A DNA stretch of 64,000 nt, from positions 16,391-80,390 of the IMG/VR virus record IMGVR_UViG_3300046464_000188. One strand, given 5' to 3'. A program made the translations under genes and the position numbers. Positions 1 to 9,019 of this stretch are shown piece after piece (positions within the stretch are counted from its first letter, which is position 1; each line of letters begins with the position of its first letter). Origin of the DNA: a virus. The notes beneath the pieces are model-generated. The model saw only the letters and a program-made list of their open reading frames with translations. It ran no database searches and had not been told where the DNA came from.

Positions 1-1
1 T

Positions 2-85
2 TATAACAATATAGACACCACTGACATTATAGACAAAGAACTAGAAGTTTTAAAAGATATTGATGTTAGTACATTAAGCAAATAG
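2..85 (+). CDS. C-terminal end of an unidentified gene (partial)
   Basis: An open frame enters from the left edge and stops at TAG 83-85, giving 27 residues that end in ...DIDVSTLSK. The piece is acidic and probably helical, and it is too short to assign. It lies on the same strand as nrdA, about 55 bases upstream, so it is probably the preceding gene of the same block. The call rests only on the open frame and on the tight gene packing of the window. Confidence 0.5.
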   Translation, partial: YNNIDTTDIIDKELEVLKDIDVSTLSK

Positions 86-140
86 TTATCTATAGCTACA
101 GCCGATGTAAATACAAGACTATTTGAGATTTAGGACAATG

Positions 141-2459
141 ATGACAGCAATAAAAACAATAATCAAAAAAAGAGATGGTACAGAAGAAGAACTTGACCTT
201 GAGAAGATGCATAAGGTTGTATTTTACGCCTGCGAAAATATTACAGGTGTAAGTGCTAGTGAAGTAGAAATTAAAAGTCACTTACAATTTTATAATGGAA
301 TTGAGAGTGCAGATATTCAAGAAACATTAATTAAAGCGGCGGCTGATCTTATATCAGAAGAAACACCAAATTATCAATGGGTAGCTGGTAGACTTATTAA
401 CTACCATTTACGTAAACAAGTTTATGATAAATTTGAACCACCACATTTACGAGAGATAGCTCGTATGAATGTTGATCGTGGTTTATATGATCCAGAATTT
501 TTTTCTGCTTATGATGAAAATGAAATTAATCAAATGGAAGAGTTTATTAAACATGAACGTGATGAAGATATGACATATGCGGCCATGGAACAATTTCGTG
601 GAAAGTATCTAGTACAAAATAGAGCAACAGGTGAAATATTTGAAACACCACAAGTATGTTATATGATGATTTCAGCAACATTGTTTAGTCAATATCCAAA
701 AGAAGAAAGAATGAAATGGGTTAAAGATTACTATGACGCAATTAGTAATTTTGATATTAGTTTGCCTACGCCAGTAATGGCAGGTGTACGTACACCACAA
801 AGACAATTCTCTTCTTGCGTTCTAGTAGAAACTGATGACGATTTAGATAGTATTAATGCTACATCATCTGCTATTGTAAAATATGTTTCACAGAAAGCAG
901 GTATTGGTATTGGCGGTGGTTCTATTCGTGCCATTGGTTCAAAAATTAGAAACGGTGATGCAACACATACAGGTGTTATTCCTTTTTATAAATTATTTCA
1001 AAGTTCAGTCAAGTCATGTAGTCAAGGTGGTGTTCGTGGTGGAGCGGCTACGTTATACTATCCTATTTGGCACTTAGAAGTTGAAGACTTGCTTGTACTT
1101 AAAAATAATAAAGGTACAGAAGATAATCGTGTAAGACATATGGATTATGGCGTACAGTTTAATAAATTAATGTATGAACGTTTACTTACAAATGGTAATA
1201 TTACACTTTTCTCACCTGCAGATGTTCCAGGCTTATATGATGCATTTTTTGCTGATCAAGATAAGTTTAAAGAAATATATGAGAAAGCTGAAAAGAAAAC
1301 TGGAATTAGAAAAAAAGTTCTTAAAGCATCTGAGTTATTTGGAATGTTTATGGAAGAACGTAAAAATACAGGAAGAGTTTATTTGATGAATGTAGATCAT
1401 GCTAATTCGCATGGTTCGTTCAAGCCTGAACTAGCACCTATTAAACAAAGTAACTTATGTTGTGAAATTAATTTACCTACTAAACCTTTGTATAGTGTTA
1501 GAGACAAAGAAGGTGAAATTAGTTTATGTACGTTAAGTGCAATCAATTGGGGAAATATTAGTGAACCTAGTAAGTTTAAAAAAGTTTGTAAATTAGCAGT
1601 ACGTGGATTAGATGCATTATTAGACTATCAACAATATCCAGTATTAGCGGCAGAATTAAGCACAATGAAACGTAGACCATTAGGTATAGGTATTATTAAC
1701 TTTGCATATTGGTTAGCAAAAAATGATTTAACATATCAGAATATTGGCAAACGTGGATTAGCTAAAGTAGACGAATGGGCAGAAGCTTGGAGTTATTACT
1801 TAATAGAAGCAAGTGTAGAACTTGCAGAAGAATATGGACCAATAACTGGTACAGGTGAAACAAGATACGGTGATGGTATTACACCTAATATGACATACAA
1901 AAAAGAATTAGATGAACTAGTACCACATAAAGAACGTATGCCTTGGGAAGAACTACGTGAAAGATTAAGAAATAGTGGTATTCGTAACAGTACATTAATG
2001 GCTCTTATGCCTGCTGAAACGTCAGCACAAATAAGCAATAGTACTAACGGTATTGAGCCACCACGTGCATTTGTAAGTGTAAAGCAATCAAAACATGGTG
2101 TTTTGAAACAGGTTGTACCTGGATATGCACGTCTAAAGAATAAATATGATCTACTATGGACTCAAAAAAGTCCAGAAGGTTATTTAAAGATTATGGCCGT
2201 TCTCCAGAAGTATATTGATCAGGGCATATCGGTAAATACAAGTTATAACCCGGAGTTTTTTCCAGACGAGAAGATTCCATTAAGTGTTATGCTACAACAT
2301 CTTGTAATGTTTTACAAGTACGGTGGTAAACAGTTGTATTATTTTAATACATATGATGGTCAAGGTGAGATTGAATTTAAAAGCAAACCACTTAAAGGCC
2401 GTGAAGACTTTGAATCAGATGAACAGTACGACGACTATTGTGAAAGTTGCGTAATTTAG
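141..2459 (+). CDS. nrdA: ribonucleoside-diphosphate reductase class Ia, alpha subunit (NrdA)
   Basis: Catalytic subunit of ribonucleotide reductase, which makes deoxynucleotides for phage DNA synthesis. An N-terminal ATP-cone (about residues 1-95, starting KTIIKKRDG) is present, so allosteric control is likely kept. Visible catalytic features: Cys226 in QFSSCVLVE, the N-x-C-x-E active-site loop (SNLCCEINLP), the radical-transfer tyrosine pair in LYYFNTYDG, and the C-terminal CESC pair that is re-reduced by glutaredoxin. At 772 aa it is full length. Two ATGs are adjacent (138 and 141); AGGA at 132-135 is spaced better for 141. It is followed after 13 bases by nrdB and then a glutaredoxin, the usual phage arrangement. 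Confidence 0.96.
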   Translation: MTAIKTIIKKRDGTEEELDLEKMHKVVFYACENITGVSASEVEIKSHLQFYNGIESADIQETLIKAAADLISEETPNYQWVAGRLINYHLRKQVYDKFEPPHLREIARMNVDRGLYDPEFFSAYDENEINQMEEFIKHERDEDMTYAAMEQFRGKYLVQNRATGEIFETPQVCYMMISATLFSQYPKEERMKWVKDYYDAISNFDISLPTPVMAGVRTPQRQFSSCVLVETDDDLDSINATSSAIVKYVSQKAGIGIGGGSIRAIGSKIRNGDATHTGVIPFYKLFQSSVKSCSQGGVRGGAATLYYPIWHLEVEDLLVLKNNKGTEDNRVRHMDYGVQFNKLMYERLLTNGNITLFSPADVPGLYDAFFADQDKFKEIYEKAEKKTGIRKKVLKASELFGMFMEERKNTGRVYLMNVDHANSHGSFKPELAPIKQSNLCCEINLPTKPLYSVRDKEGEISLCTLSAINWGNISEPSKFKKVCKLAVRGLDALLDYQQYPVLAAELSTMKRRPLGIGIINFAYWLAKNDLTYQNIGKRGLAKVDEWAEAWSYYLIEASVELAEEYGPITGTGETRYGDGITPNMTYKKELDELVPHKERMPWEELRERLRNSGIRNSTLMALMPAETSAQISNSTNGIEPPRAFVSVKQSKHGVLKQVVPGYARLKNKYDLLWTQKSPEGYLKIMAVLQKYIDQGISVNTSYNPEFFPDEKIPLSVMLQHLVMFYKYGGKQLYYFNTYDGQGEIEFKSKPLKGREDFESDEQYDDYCESCVI

Positions 2460-2472
2460 TAGAGGGAATAAA

Positions 2473-3600
2473 ATGGGCGTTATTAATATTAAGAATGAAA
2501 AATATCATACAGAAGCAAATGCTTTTTTAGATGGTGATTTAGGATTTCAAAGATACGATACTTTAAAATATAAACAGTTTGATAAATTGACTGATAAACA
2601 ATTAGGTTTCTTTTGGAGACCTGAAGAAGTTGATGTAAGTAAAGATGCAAAAGACTTTAAAGATCTTACAGAGCATGAACAACATATTTTTACAAGTAAT
2701 CTAAAACGTCAAATTCTTTTAGATAGTGTTCAAGGTAGAGCTCCTAATGAAGCATTTAGTCCTATCGTTAGTTTACCAGAATTAGAAAATTGGATTATTA
2801 CTTGGACATTCTCAGAAACAATTCACAGTAGAAGCTATACTCATATTATTAGAAATGTATATGCTGATCCTACTAAAGTTTTTGATGAGCTAACTGACAG
2901 TAAAGAGATAGTTGATTGTGCAGGTGATATTTCTAAATACTATGATGATTTAATTGAACTAACAAGTTATTATAATTTGTTAGGAACAGGTAAGCATAAA
3001 GTAAACGGAAAAGAAGTTAATGTTGATCTGTATGACTTAAAGAAAAAATTATGGTTAACTTTAAATAGTGTTAACATTTTAGAAGGTGTTAGATTCTATG
3101 TTTCATTTGCTTGTAGTTGGGCGTTTGCTGAGCTTAAGAAAATGGAAGGTAATGCAAAGATTATTAAGTTTATTGCACGTGATGAGAATGTTCACCTAGC
3201 AAGTACGCAATATGCATTAACAAAAGTATTGCCAAAAGAAGATCCAGACTTTGAAAAAATTAGAGTAGAATGCGAAGATGAAGTTACAAAAATGTTTATA
3301 GACGCAGTTGATCAAGAAAAAGCATGGGCAGATTATCTGTTTAAAGATGGATCAATGATTGGTCTTAATTCAAAATTATTACAAGATTATATTGAATGGA
3401 TTTGTTGTAAACGTATGACAGCTTTAGGTATGAAGTGTCCTTATAGTCCTGGCCAAGCTAACCCGTTACCTTGGACACAAAAATGGATAGCAGGAGCAGA
3501 GGTTCAAGTTGCACCACAAGAAACAGAAATTAGTAGTTACGTTATTGGTGGTGTTAAAAAAGATGTAGGTGAAGACACCTTTGAAGGAATGAGTTTATAA
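2473..3600 (+). CDS. nrdB: ribonucleoside-diphosphate reductase class Ia, beta subunit (NrdB)
   Basis: Radical-generating subunit of class Ia ribonucleotide reductase. By my count the metal ligands and radical tyrosine fall at the same numbers as in E. coli R2: Asp84 (LLDSVQG), Glu115 and His118 (FSETIHS) and Tyr122 (SRSYTH). The second helix pair carries Glu in GVRFYVSFA and Glu/His in ARDENVHL. The tyrosine is retained, so this is a standard tyrosyl-radical enzyme and not a Phe variant. It is 375 aa, full length. The start ATG follows GAGGGAA. The stop codon overlaps the ATG of the glutaredoxin gene (TAATG), which implies co-translation. Confidence 0.97.
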   Translation: MGVINIKNEKYHTEANAFLDGDLGFQRYDTLKYKQFDKLTDKQLGFFWRPEEVDVSKDAKDFKDLTEHEQHIFTSNLKRQILLDSVQGRAPNEAFSPIVSLPELENWIITWTFSETIHSRSYTHIIRNVYADPTKVFDELTDSKEIVDCAGDISKYYDDLIELTSYYNLLGTGKHKVNGKEVNVDLYDLKKKLWLTLNSVNILEGVRFYVSFACSWAFAELKKMEGNAKIIKFIARDENVHLASTQYALTKVLPKEDPDFEKIRVECEDEVTKMFIDAVDQEKAWADYLFKDGSMIGLNSKLLQDYIEWICCKRMTALGMKCPYSPGQANPLPWTQKWIAGAEVQVAPQETEISSYVIGGVKKDVGEDTFEGMSL

Positions 3601-3854
3601 TGATAGAGATATGGGGTAAACCACAATGTGGTTATTGCGATGCCGCAAAAAGATTATGTGAATCAAGAAAATTTGAATTCGTCTATAAACAGTTAGGCGT
3701 AGATTTCAATAGGGAGCAAGTTTTTGAAAACTTCCCTGAAGCTAGAACATTTCCACAAATTAAAGTATATGGTAAAGTAGTTGGTGGATATGATCAGTTT
3801 CTAAAATACATTGAAGACACTGGTTTTAATGGAACTGGTGAATCAACAGGATAA
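3600..3854 (+). CDS. grx: glutaredoxin
   Basis: Small thiol-disulfide oxidoreductase of 84 aa, the expected electron donor for the C-terminal cysteines of NrdA. It has the active site CGYC at residues 10-13, the cis-proline loop TFPQIKV and the GGYD glutathione-binding turn, all in glutaredoxin order. The start ATG overlaps the nrdB stop by one base, so the three genes form one translationally coupled cassette. The CxYC type and the gene order match T4-like phages. The symbol is generic, because the exact subtype (NrdC or NrdH-like) cannot be fixed from sequence reading alone. Confidence 0.93.
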   Translation: MIEIWGKPQCGYCDAAKRLCESRKFEFVYKQLGVDFNREQVFENFPEARTFPQIKVYGKVVGGYDQFLKYIEDTGFNGTGESTG

Positions 3855-3857
3855 TAT

Positions 3858-4163
3858 ATGTTAATAGAAACACAATACCAAGTAGGTGATGTAGTAAGTA
3901 TTAAACTTTCTTCTGGTGAAGAAATGATTGCAAGATTAGATACAGAAACTGATGAAACAGTTACGTTAGCTAAACCTTACATACTTGTTGCCGCTCAAAA
4001 CGGCATGGCCTTAGCGCCTTATATGTTTACCGTTAGTCCAGATACTAAGATCAAATTAAAGATAAATAGTATTATATGCATAGTTAAGTCTGCTAAAGAC
4101 GCAAGTGATATGTATATCAAACAAAGTACAGGATTAACAGTAGCAAATGCAACCAGTTCATAG
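3858..4163 (+). CDS. small phage protein with Sm-like beta fold (predicted)
   Basis: A 101-aa protein with the pattern YQVGDVVSIKLSSGEEMIAR followed by a second strand region rich in Val, Ile and Leu. A 'function-of-a-sequence' start of the kind GDVVxIKLxSGEE is common to small Sm/LSm-like beta-barrel proteins of marine T4-like phages; that assignment is inference. The gene sits three bases after the glutaredoxin and overlaps the PAAR gene by 17 bases, so it is on the border of the nrd and structural blocks. There is no membrane segment or signal. The role is unknown. Confidence 0.6.
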   Translation: MLIETQYQVGDVVSIKLSSGEEMIARLDTETDETVTLAKPYILVAAQNGMALAPYMFTVSPDTKIKLKINSIICIVKSAKDASDMYIKQSTGLTVANATSS

Positions 4164-4431
4164 ACACGGAGATAAACGTTCATGTGGTGCCTCAACAGAA
4201 GCACAAGGACATAGTAACGTTCATGTAAATAATCAACCTATTAGTGTTGATAGAGATCCAAATAGTCATGGCGGAGGTGCTCTTAACGCACAATGCAAAA
4301 ATGTATTTGTAGGCAACAAATTAGTTGTTGTCGTTCCAAACGATTCCGATGCAGATAGATTTTGTCCATTACCTGGACATTGCAATCCAAAATCAGATAG
4401 TGGTAGTCCTGACGTTTATATAGGACAATAA
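4147..4431 (+). CDS. PAAR-repeat protein, tail spike tip
   Basis: A 94-aa protein with the PAAR pattern: HRHGDKRSCGA near the N terminus, then SNVHVNNQP, a RDPNSHG turn, and KNVFVGNKLVVV. PAAR proteins cap the central spike of contractile tails and T6SS with a sharp zinc-holding cone (T4 gp5.4 is the phage example). His and Cys residues that could hold the metal are present (HRHGD, CGA, HGGG, FCPLPGHC). It overlaps the preceding gene by 17 bases and precedes a membrane protein and a fibre-like protein, which fits a baseplate block. The family call is well supported; the exact place in the virion is inference. Confidence 0.82.
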   Translation: MQPVHRHGDKRSCGASTEAQGHSNVHVNNQPISVDRDPNSHGGGALNAQCKNVFVGNKLVVVVPNDSDADRFCPLPGHCNPKSDSGSPDVYIGQ

Positions 4432-4432
4432 C

Positions 4433-4630
4433 ATGATTAAGAATTTAAAAGACCTAGTTATAGTAGCTCTAACTGTAGGGGTACTTACATTACTAGGTGT
4501 TATTATAATTGGTGACTATTATGTTGCCTTGCAAGAAAATAGACCAGTAGACGAATCAGTAATTACTTTAATGAAAATGTCATTAACAGGAATGATTGGA
4601 ATTATTGCAGGCTACATAGGATCAAAATAA
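4433..4630 (+). CDS. small membrane protein with two transmembrane helices
   Basis: A 65-aa protein with two hydrophobic stretches, LVIVALTVGVLTLLGVIIIG (about residues 8-27) and TGMIGIIAGYIG (about 52-63), linked by a polar loop. The start ATG is one base after the PAAR stop and the stop is one base before the next ATG, so it is clearly part of the structural operon. Small two-helix proteins of this size are sometimes holins, but a virion-associated or inner-membrane role is equally possible. No family is recognised. Confidence 0.7.
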   Translation: MIKNLKDLVIVALTVGVLTLLGVIIIGDYYVALQENRPVDESVITLMKMSLTGMIGIIAGYIGSK

Positions 4631-4631
4631 A

Positions 4632-6356
4632 ATGAGTGTAGGTGATTTTAAAGACGGTTTAGAAGATTTTAATGATTATATCAACGGAACCAAAGTTGAC
4701 ATACCAACTGGTCAAGTTGATGTAGATGTTAATGATGGCACAATCACCGCACAAACTCAAGCATACAGTTTAAAAGAAATTATTTGTAGTTTACTAGCAG
4801 GTAACGGAATTAAGTTACCTAATTTACAAATATGTTTAAAAGTAAATCTTGGTAGACTAATACCAGAAATTCCAGAAGCACTAGCAGATCTAAGAGGAGC
4901 ATTAGAAGATGCTGAAAAAGCTCTTGATGATTTTATAGCACACACAAATATTGATAATGCATTAGGTAGATTAAATTCTGCCGTTGCTGAATTTGCGGCC
5001 ATTGCAAATATGATTAACTTCTGTGGTACACCAGTTGTTCCACGTGCTATTCCAAATGTTCTTAGAGATGCAATGGGTAGTTTTGTAGGAGCAGGTAAAG
5101 ATATACTTGACACACTAGGAACTATGGCAGACGGTGACATAGGTGGCTGTATAGGAACTGATGGGAAATTTAATCCAAATTTATTTACGAGTGGTATCTT
5201 AAAACGTCTAGGTGATCAAGTTGGCAATCTTGCTAACTTACCAGCTAACATTCAACAAGGATTAATTGATGATTTAAATGCTTTTAAAACTGATATGGAA
5301 AACTTAATTGAATTTGAAAATAATTTTAAAGGTTCAAGTTCAACAGGTGGAAGTATATTTGCTCCTACAAATAGAGTAAACACAAATGTTGGTGTAGCAG
5401 TAGATAACGAAAATATGACACTAGCAAAAAGTCAACAATATGCTAGTAATTTACAATCATTGTATAACAGTTTAAAAGCATACGAAGTAGATGAAGCAGG
5501 AAATAATATATTTGCATATCTACTTGAACCAGAACTATTAGCAAAATTAGAAAACGACGGTGCTCCTACAGTAGCACTAGCAGAAAGACAACCAATATAT
5601 GATCATTGTGGTAGAGTAACAGGCTATACACAAAGAAGTATTCAAGCAGTACAAGAAACAAGTGTAGGTGATCCAGAACAAACTAATACACAACCAGGAT
5701 TGGCAGGATTAGCTGAAAGTGGTACAGTAGTTACATCATCACCTGCTACAACAACAAATTTAGGTGGCGGCGGTAGCACAAGCTCAGGCTCGTCAGCAAG
5801 TTCAGCAAGTGGTGCAATAACAAATACACAATTACAAACAACACTATCTAATTATGTAACAAGCACACAATTACAAACAGAATTAGCAAACTATCAACCT
5901 TCGATAGATTTGACTCCGTATGCTTTACAAACACAATTATTTTCAGGCAGTTATATAGATTTAACAAATAAACCAAACTTATTTGATGGAAACTATAATA
6001 GCCTAACTAACTTACCAACTATTCCAACAGACCTAAGCCAGCTAACAGATAATAATAATTTACTGTCAAGTGGTGGCGGTGGAAGTTATCCAACAAACCC
6101 AACATTTACAAGTGTAACAACAAATAATTTTACAGTCACAGGTACAGGCAACATAGTACTCGCAAGTGGTAATAACTTATCACTAACTGCAACACAAAGA
6201 GTAGAAGTAACAGGAAAGGTGCCAATGAAACTTGCAACAATGACAACAGTAGAAAGAAATCAAATATCATCACCTGAAAGTGGCGATATGATTTATAATA
6301 CTGATATTAACAAGTTTCAAGGTTACGCCAATAATGCGTGGGTAGATTTAAATTGA
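4632..6356 (+). CDS. virion structural protein with fibre-repeat C-terminal part
   Basis: A 574-aa protein. The first 290 residues are mixed and helical, with cysteines (for example IGGCIGTDG). A low-complexity Gly/Ser/Thr linker follows at about residues 375-400. The C-terminal third has fibre-type repeats: pairs such as FSGSYIDLTNKPNLF, FDGNYNSLTNLPTI and PTDLSQLTDNNNLL. The same repeat words occur in the fibre protein at 54112-56166, so the two share a fibre module. The C-terminal end (SGDMIYNTDINKFQGYANN) resembles the tip segment seen in many phage fibre and collar proteins. The position after PAAR suggests a baseplate or short-fibre component. The stop overlaps the next start (TTGA). 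Confidence 0.75.
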   Translation: MSVGDFKDGLEDFNDYINGTKVDIPTGQVDVDVNDGTITAQTQAYSLKEIICSLLAGNGIKLPNLQICLKVNLGRLIPEIPEALADLRGALEDAEKALDDFIAHTNIDNALGRLNSAVAEFAAIANMINFCGTPVVPRAIPNVLRDAMGSFVGAGKDILDTLGTMADGDIGGCIGTDGKFNPNLFTSGILKRLGDQVGNLANLPANIQQGLIDDLNAFKTDMENLIEFENNFKGSSSTGGSIFAPTNRVNTNVGVAVDNENMTLAKSQQYASNLQSLYNSLKAYEVDEAGNNIFAYLLEPELLAKLENDGAPTVALAERQPIYDHCGRVTGYTQRSIQAVQETSVGDPEQTNTQPGLAGLAESGTVVTSSPATTTNLGGGGSTSSGSSASSASGAITNTQLQTTLSNYVTSTQLQTELANYQPSIDLTPYALQTQLFSGSYIDLTNKPNLFDGNYNSLTNLPTIPTDLSQLTDNNNLLSSGGGGSYPTNPTFTSVTTNNFTVTGTGNIVLASGNNLSLTATQRVEVTGKVPMKLATMTTVERNQISSPESGDMIYNTDINKFQGYANNAWVDLN

Positions 6357-7852
6357 TAGAACGTGAATATATTGTTACATTAAAATCAGACGTTGATTAT
6401 GCACAGTTTAATCAAGAAATGATTGCGTCTACTGGCGCAGGTGATATTCCTAATAGAACTGTAGATGTAGCAAATGCTAGACCAGGTAGTAAAAGAAATA
6501 CACACTATGCCTTGAACGCATTAGAAGTAATTAAATTAAGAAAAGATTCAAGAGTAGATGCAGTAGAACTACCACCAGAGCAAGACGACAATTTAATTAT
6601 TGAACCCCTTGCTATCCAAACAGGAAATTTTTCAAAAACAACATCAGATAGTGGCAATTATATGAATTGGGGTATGCGTAGATGCATAGAACAAAATAAT
6701 CCTTATACATTCTCATCTCCAAGTGATGATCAATTTGCTTATACATTAGACGGTACAGGAGTTGATGTTGTAATACAAGACACAGGTATACAAATAGGTC
6801 ACCCAGAGTTTAATGATGCAGATGGTAATAGTAGAATAAAACAAATTGATTGGTATGCTGAAAGTGGTATAAGTGGTTCAATGCCTTCTGGACATTATTC
6901 AGATTGGAATGGACATGGATCACATTGTGCAGGAACAGTAGCAGGTCTAAATTATGGCTGGGCTAAAAATGCACATATCTATAGTGTTAGAGTAAATTTG
7001 TCAGGTGATACACAAGGCTTTCCAGTTTCAGGAGCATTTGATATCATTAAACTATGGCATAGAAATAAACCAATTACAAGTACAGGATACAGAAGACCAA
7101 CAATAGTTAATATGAGTTGGGGAACAGGTACAGGGTTTGTTAATATTACAGGTGGTAATTACAGAGGAACAAATTGGACAGGAACTAGTAAAAGAGCAGA
7201 CTATGGAATGATAGGTGGTGGATTTTTTAGTAGACATCCAATAAGAGTAATTAGTACAGATGCAGATGTGCAGGAATTAGCCGATGAAGGTATACACGTT
7301 TGTATAGCGGCAGGAAATTCAAGACAAAAAATAGATGAAACAGGTGGTATAGATTATAATAACTATTATACTAATACTAACGGAACAAAAAATTATTATC
7401 ACAGAGGTGGATCACCATTTGGTAATAACGCAATGATGATTGGTAATTTAGATAGTAACTTGCACAGTGGTGGACTAGAACAAAAAGCAAGTTCAAGCGA
7501 AACAGGACCAGGAATTACAGTATATGCACCAGGAACAAATATAATGAGTGCATGGACAAATGAGAGCGGAGGAAGTACATATCATGCTAATAGTAATTAT
7601 AAACAAAATAATATTACTGGTACAAGTATGGCAAGTCCACAGGTTTGTGGACTAGGTGCGTGTATACTACAGTTAGAACCTTACCATACCGCCGCATCAT
7701 TGAAACAAAAAATTAGAAACTTGGCAAGCCAAGATAATATATATTCATCAGGACTAGATGACGATTATTCCAACAGTAGATCCATACTAAATTCGGCGAA
7801 TAAACTGCTATATACGCCTTTTAACAGTGGTTATCCTATAAAGACCAGTTAA
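6353..7852 (+). CDS. subtilisin-like serine protease (S8) with I9-like prodomain
   Basis: About 499 aa. The N-terminal 75 residues (EYIVTLKSDVDYAQF ... VIKLRKDSRVDAVELP) look like a peptidase-inhibitor I9 propeptide. The S8 catalytic set follows in order: Asp in VVIQDTGIQIGHPEF, His in NGHGSHCAGTVAG, the oxyanion Asn in CIAAGNS and Ser in GTSMASPQVCG. All four are intact, so activity is expected. No signal peptide is seen. The best start is TTG 6353, which overlaps the upstream stop by four bases; GTG 6338 is possible. Its place in the baseplate/fibre block suggests a virion-borne or virion-maturing protease, which is inference. Confidence 0.88.
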   Translation: MIEREYIVTLKSDVDYAQFNQEMIASTGAGDIPNRTVDVANARPGSKRNTHYALNALEVIKLRKDSRVDAVELPPEQDDNLIIEPLAIQTGNFSKTTSDSGNYMNWGMRRCIEQNNPYTFSSPSDDQFAYTLDGTGVDVVIQDTGIQIGHPEFNDADGNSRIKQIDWYAESGISGSMPSGHYSDWNGHGSHCAGTVAGLNYGWAKNAHIYSVRVNLSGDTQGFPVSGAFDIIKLWHRNKPITSTGYRRPTIVNMSWGTGTGFVNITGGNYRGTNWTGTSKRADYGMIGGGFFSRHPIRVISTDADVQELADEGIHVCIAAGNSRQKIDETGGIDYNNYYTNTNGTKNYYHRGGSPFGNNAMMIGNLDSNLHSGGLEQKASSSETGPGITVYAPGTNIMSAWTNESGGSTYHANSNYKQNNITGTSMASPQVCGLGACILQLEPYHTAASLKQKIRNLASQDNIYSSGLDDDYSNSRSILNSANKLLYTPFNSGYPIKTS

Positions 7853-7905
7853 TGTACATAAAAGTAAAAAAGTTTAAAAAAACCAATAAAAATAACATTT
7901 CTTGG

Positions 7906-7934
7906 TTGACAAAAGAAGCTCTTGCCTGTATATT
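7906..7934 (+). promoter_or_regulatory. host-type sigma-70 promoter
   Basis: TTGACA at 7906-7911 and TATATT at 7929-7934 with a 17-base spacer, 30 bases before the ATG of the periplasmic protein at 7965. Only one base departs from the ideal -10 box. Confidence 0.75.
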
Positions 7935-7964
7935 AATACTTAATAACTAACAAAAGAGGTAATT

Positions 7965-8387
7965 ATGATTAAAGTAATCTTTACAATGGCGTTAATAATG
8001 GGAATGTCAAGTTCTGTATTTGCAGGACAAAAGGCAAAACATCAAACATCACTAGATGTTGCACAAGATGATCTACAACATACTTTGGTATGTTTGCCAG
8101 ATAGTGCGACAGCTACAACAGATGGCGTAATAAATGAAGAAATGAGTAAACAAATACTAAATGCAAGTATTACAAACAACGAAACATCAATTTGGTTGTA
8201 CACAAACGAGTATAACGTAAAACAAGATGTAGGCGGTCCTGATCATACTTGGATTGGAGTTAAAAATGTAAATGGTGTAGAAACTGTAGCAGAAATGAAC
8301 TTTGTTACAATGATTCATACTATTACATCAACTTCAAATAATACAGTAGGTATACTTGTAAGTAAGTGTCATACACCTTATAAATAA
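7965..8387 (+). CDS. small exported protein, function unknown
   Basis: A 140-aa protein with a clear signal peptide (MIKVIFTMALIMGMSSSVFA, cleavage after AGQ or FAG). The mature part has two Cys (LVCLPDS and VSKCHTPYK) that could form a disulfide, and alternating Thr/Val/Ile stretches that suggest beta structure. No family is recognised. It has a good ribosome site (AAAGAGG) and its own strong promoter 30 bases upstream, so it is probably expressed early in infection. Exported phage proteins of this size often act on the cell envelope or in superinfection exclusion; that is a guess. Confidence 0.75.
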   Translation: MIKVIFTMALIMGMSSSVFAGQKAKHQTSLDVAQDDLQHTLVCLPDSATATTDGVINEEMSKQILNASITNNETSIWLYTNEYNVKQDVGGPDHTWIGVKNVNGVETVAEMNFVTMIHTITSTSNNTVGILVSKCHTPYK

Positions 8388-8427
8388 AAGTATGAACGGC
8401 AATTAAAGGCTAATAGAGTAAAATAAT

Positions 8428-8709
8428 ATGAGAGCAACAAAATATGAAGATGGGATCAAAAGGATAAAAGCTAAGATCGAAGTACCTATGTGTATTGACG
8501 ATGTTAGCACATATATCTTAAGTGCTTTTACTAGTAATATTGTTGATTTAGCAAAAATTCAGAAACTAAACAAAAGAGAATTATTGCAATTAGCAAAAGA
8601 CGAAGTAAGAGACAAGGGTACCGGTAAAATTTCTATAGAAACTGTTGATAATGATACAAAAGTCATAGTAAAGAACTATGTAAAGCAGATGTTTCCTGAG
8701 TTACAATAG
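8428..8709 (+). CDS. hypothetical protein, small helical
   Basis: A 93-aa protein, Lys/Glu/Asp-rich and mostly helical, with a beta hairpin near the end (KISIETVDNDTKVIVKNY). I do not recognise it. The start ATG is preceded by a weak site (TAGAGTAAAATA). Its stop overlaps the GTG start of the next gene (TAGTG), so both are co-translated. It lies just upstream of a tRNA pair. Confidence 0.65.
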   Translation: MRATKYEDGIKRIKAKIEVPMCIDDVSTYILSAFTSNIVDLAKIQKLNKRELLQLAKDEVRDKGTGKISIETVDNDTKVIVKNYVKQMFPELQ

Positions 8710-8918
8710 TGGGCGACGATTTAGATCTTATCAACAGATATGAGAAACTAGCTAATGATATTAATGATATATATCAGAAGTCAGAAGATCTTATAGGAAC
8801 TTACACTTATGATGATGAAAGAGATACCTTCATTGATCCCTGGTCAAAGTTAGAAGATGTACTTGGAGTAGATATATTACTGCAAGTGGCAAAGGTTAAT
8901 AGACAAGTTCAAGACTGA
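8709..8918 (+). CDS. hypothetical protein, acidic
   Basis: A 69-aa acidic protein starting with GTG inside the stop of the previous gene. The sequence MGDDLDLINRYEKLANDIND is helical; a second helical part ends VDILLQVAKVNRQVQD. No motif is recognised. Tight coupling to the 8428 gene suggests a shared role. The tRNA-Thr gene starts 15 bases after its stop. Confidence 0.6.
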   Translation: MGDDLDLINRYEKLANDINDIYQKSEDLIGTYTYDDERDTFIDPWSKLEDVLGVDILLQVAKVNRQVQD

Positions 8919-8933
8919 ACTAAATAAAATTAT

Positions 8934-9009
8934 GCCGTTATAGCTCAGCTGGTAGAGCAACTGATTTGTAATCAGTAGGTCCGCGGTTCGAATCCGTGTA
9001 ACGGCACCA
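8934..9009 (+). tRNA. tRNA-Thr (anticodon TGT)
   Basis: Full cloverleaf of 76 bases. The acceptor arms GCCGTTA and TAACGGC pair; the anticodon loop TTTGTAA lies between ACTGA and TCAGT; the T-arm carries GTTCGAAT; CCA is encoded. It reads ACA codons, which are very frequent in this AT-rich genome. Confidence 0.96.
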
Positions 9010-9019
9010 TTAAGTATTT

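Noticed and set aside
4433-4630. Definite holin
   Set aside because: Two helices and small size alone are not enough, and it is far from the endolysin; described only as a membrane protein.
4757-5140. Minus-strand open frame inside the structural protein gene
   Set aside because: Shadow frame with Ser/Ala/Ile-rich composition, fully inside a better-supported gene.
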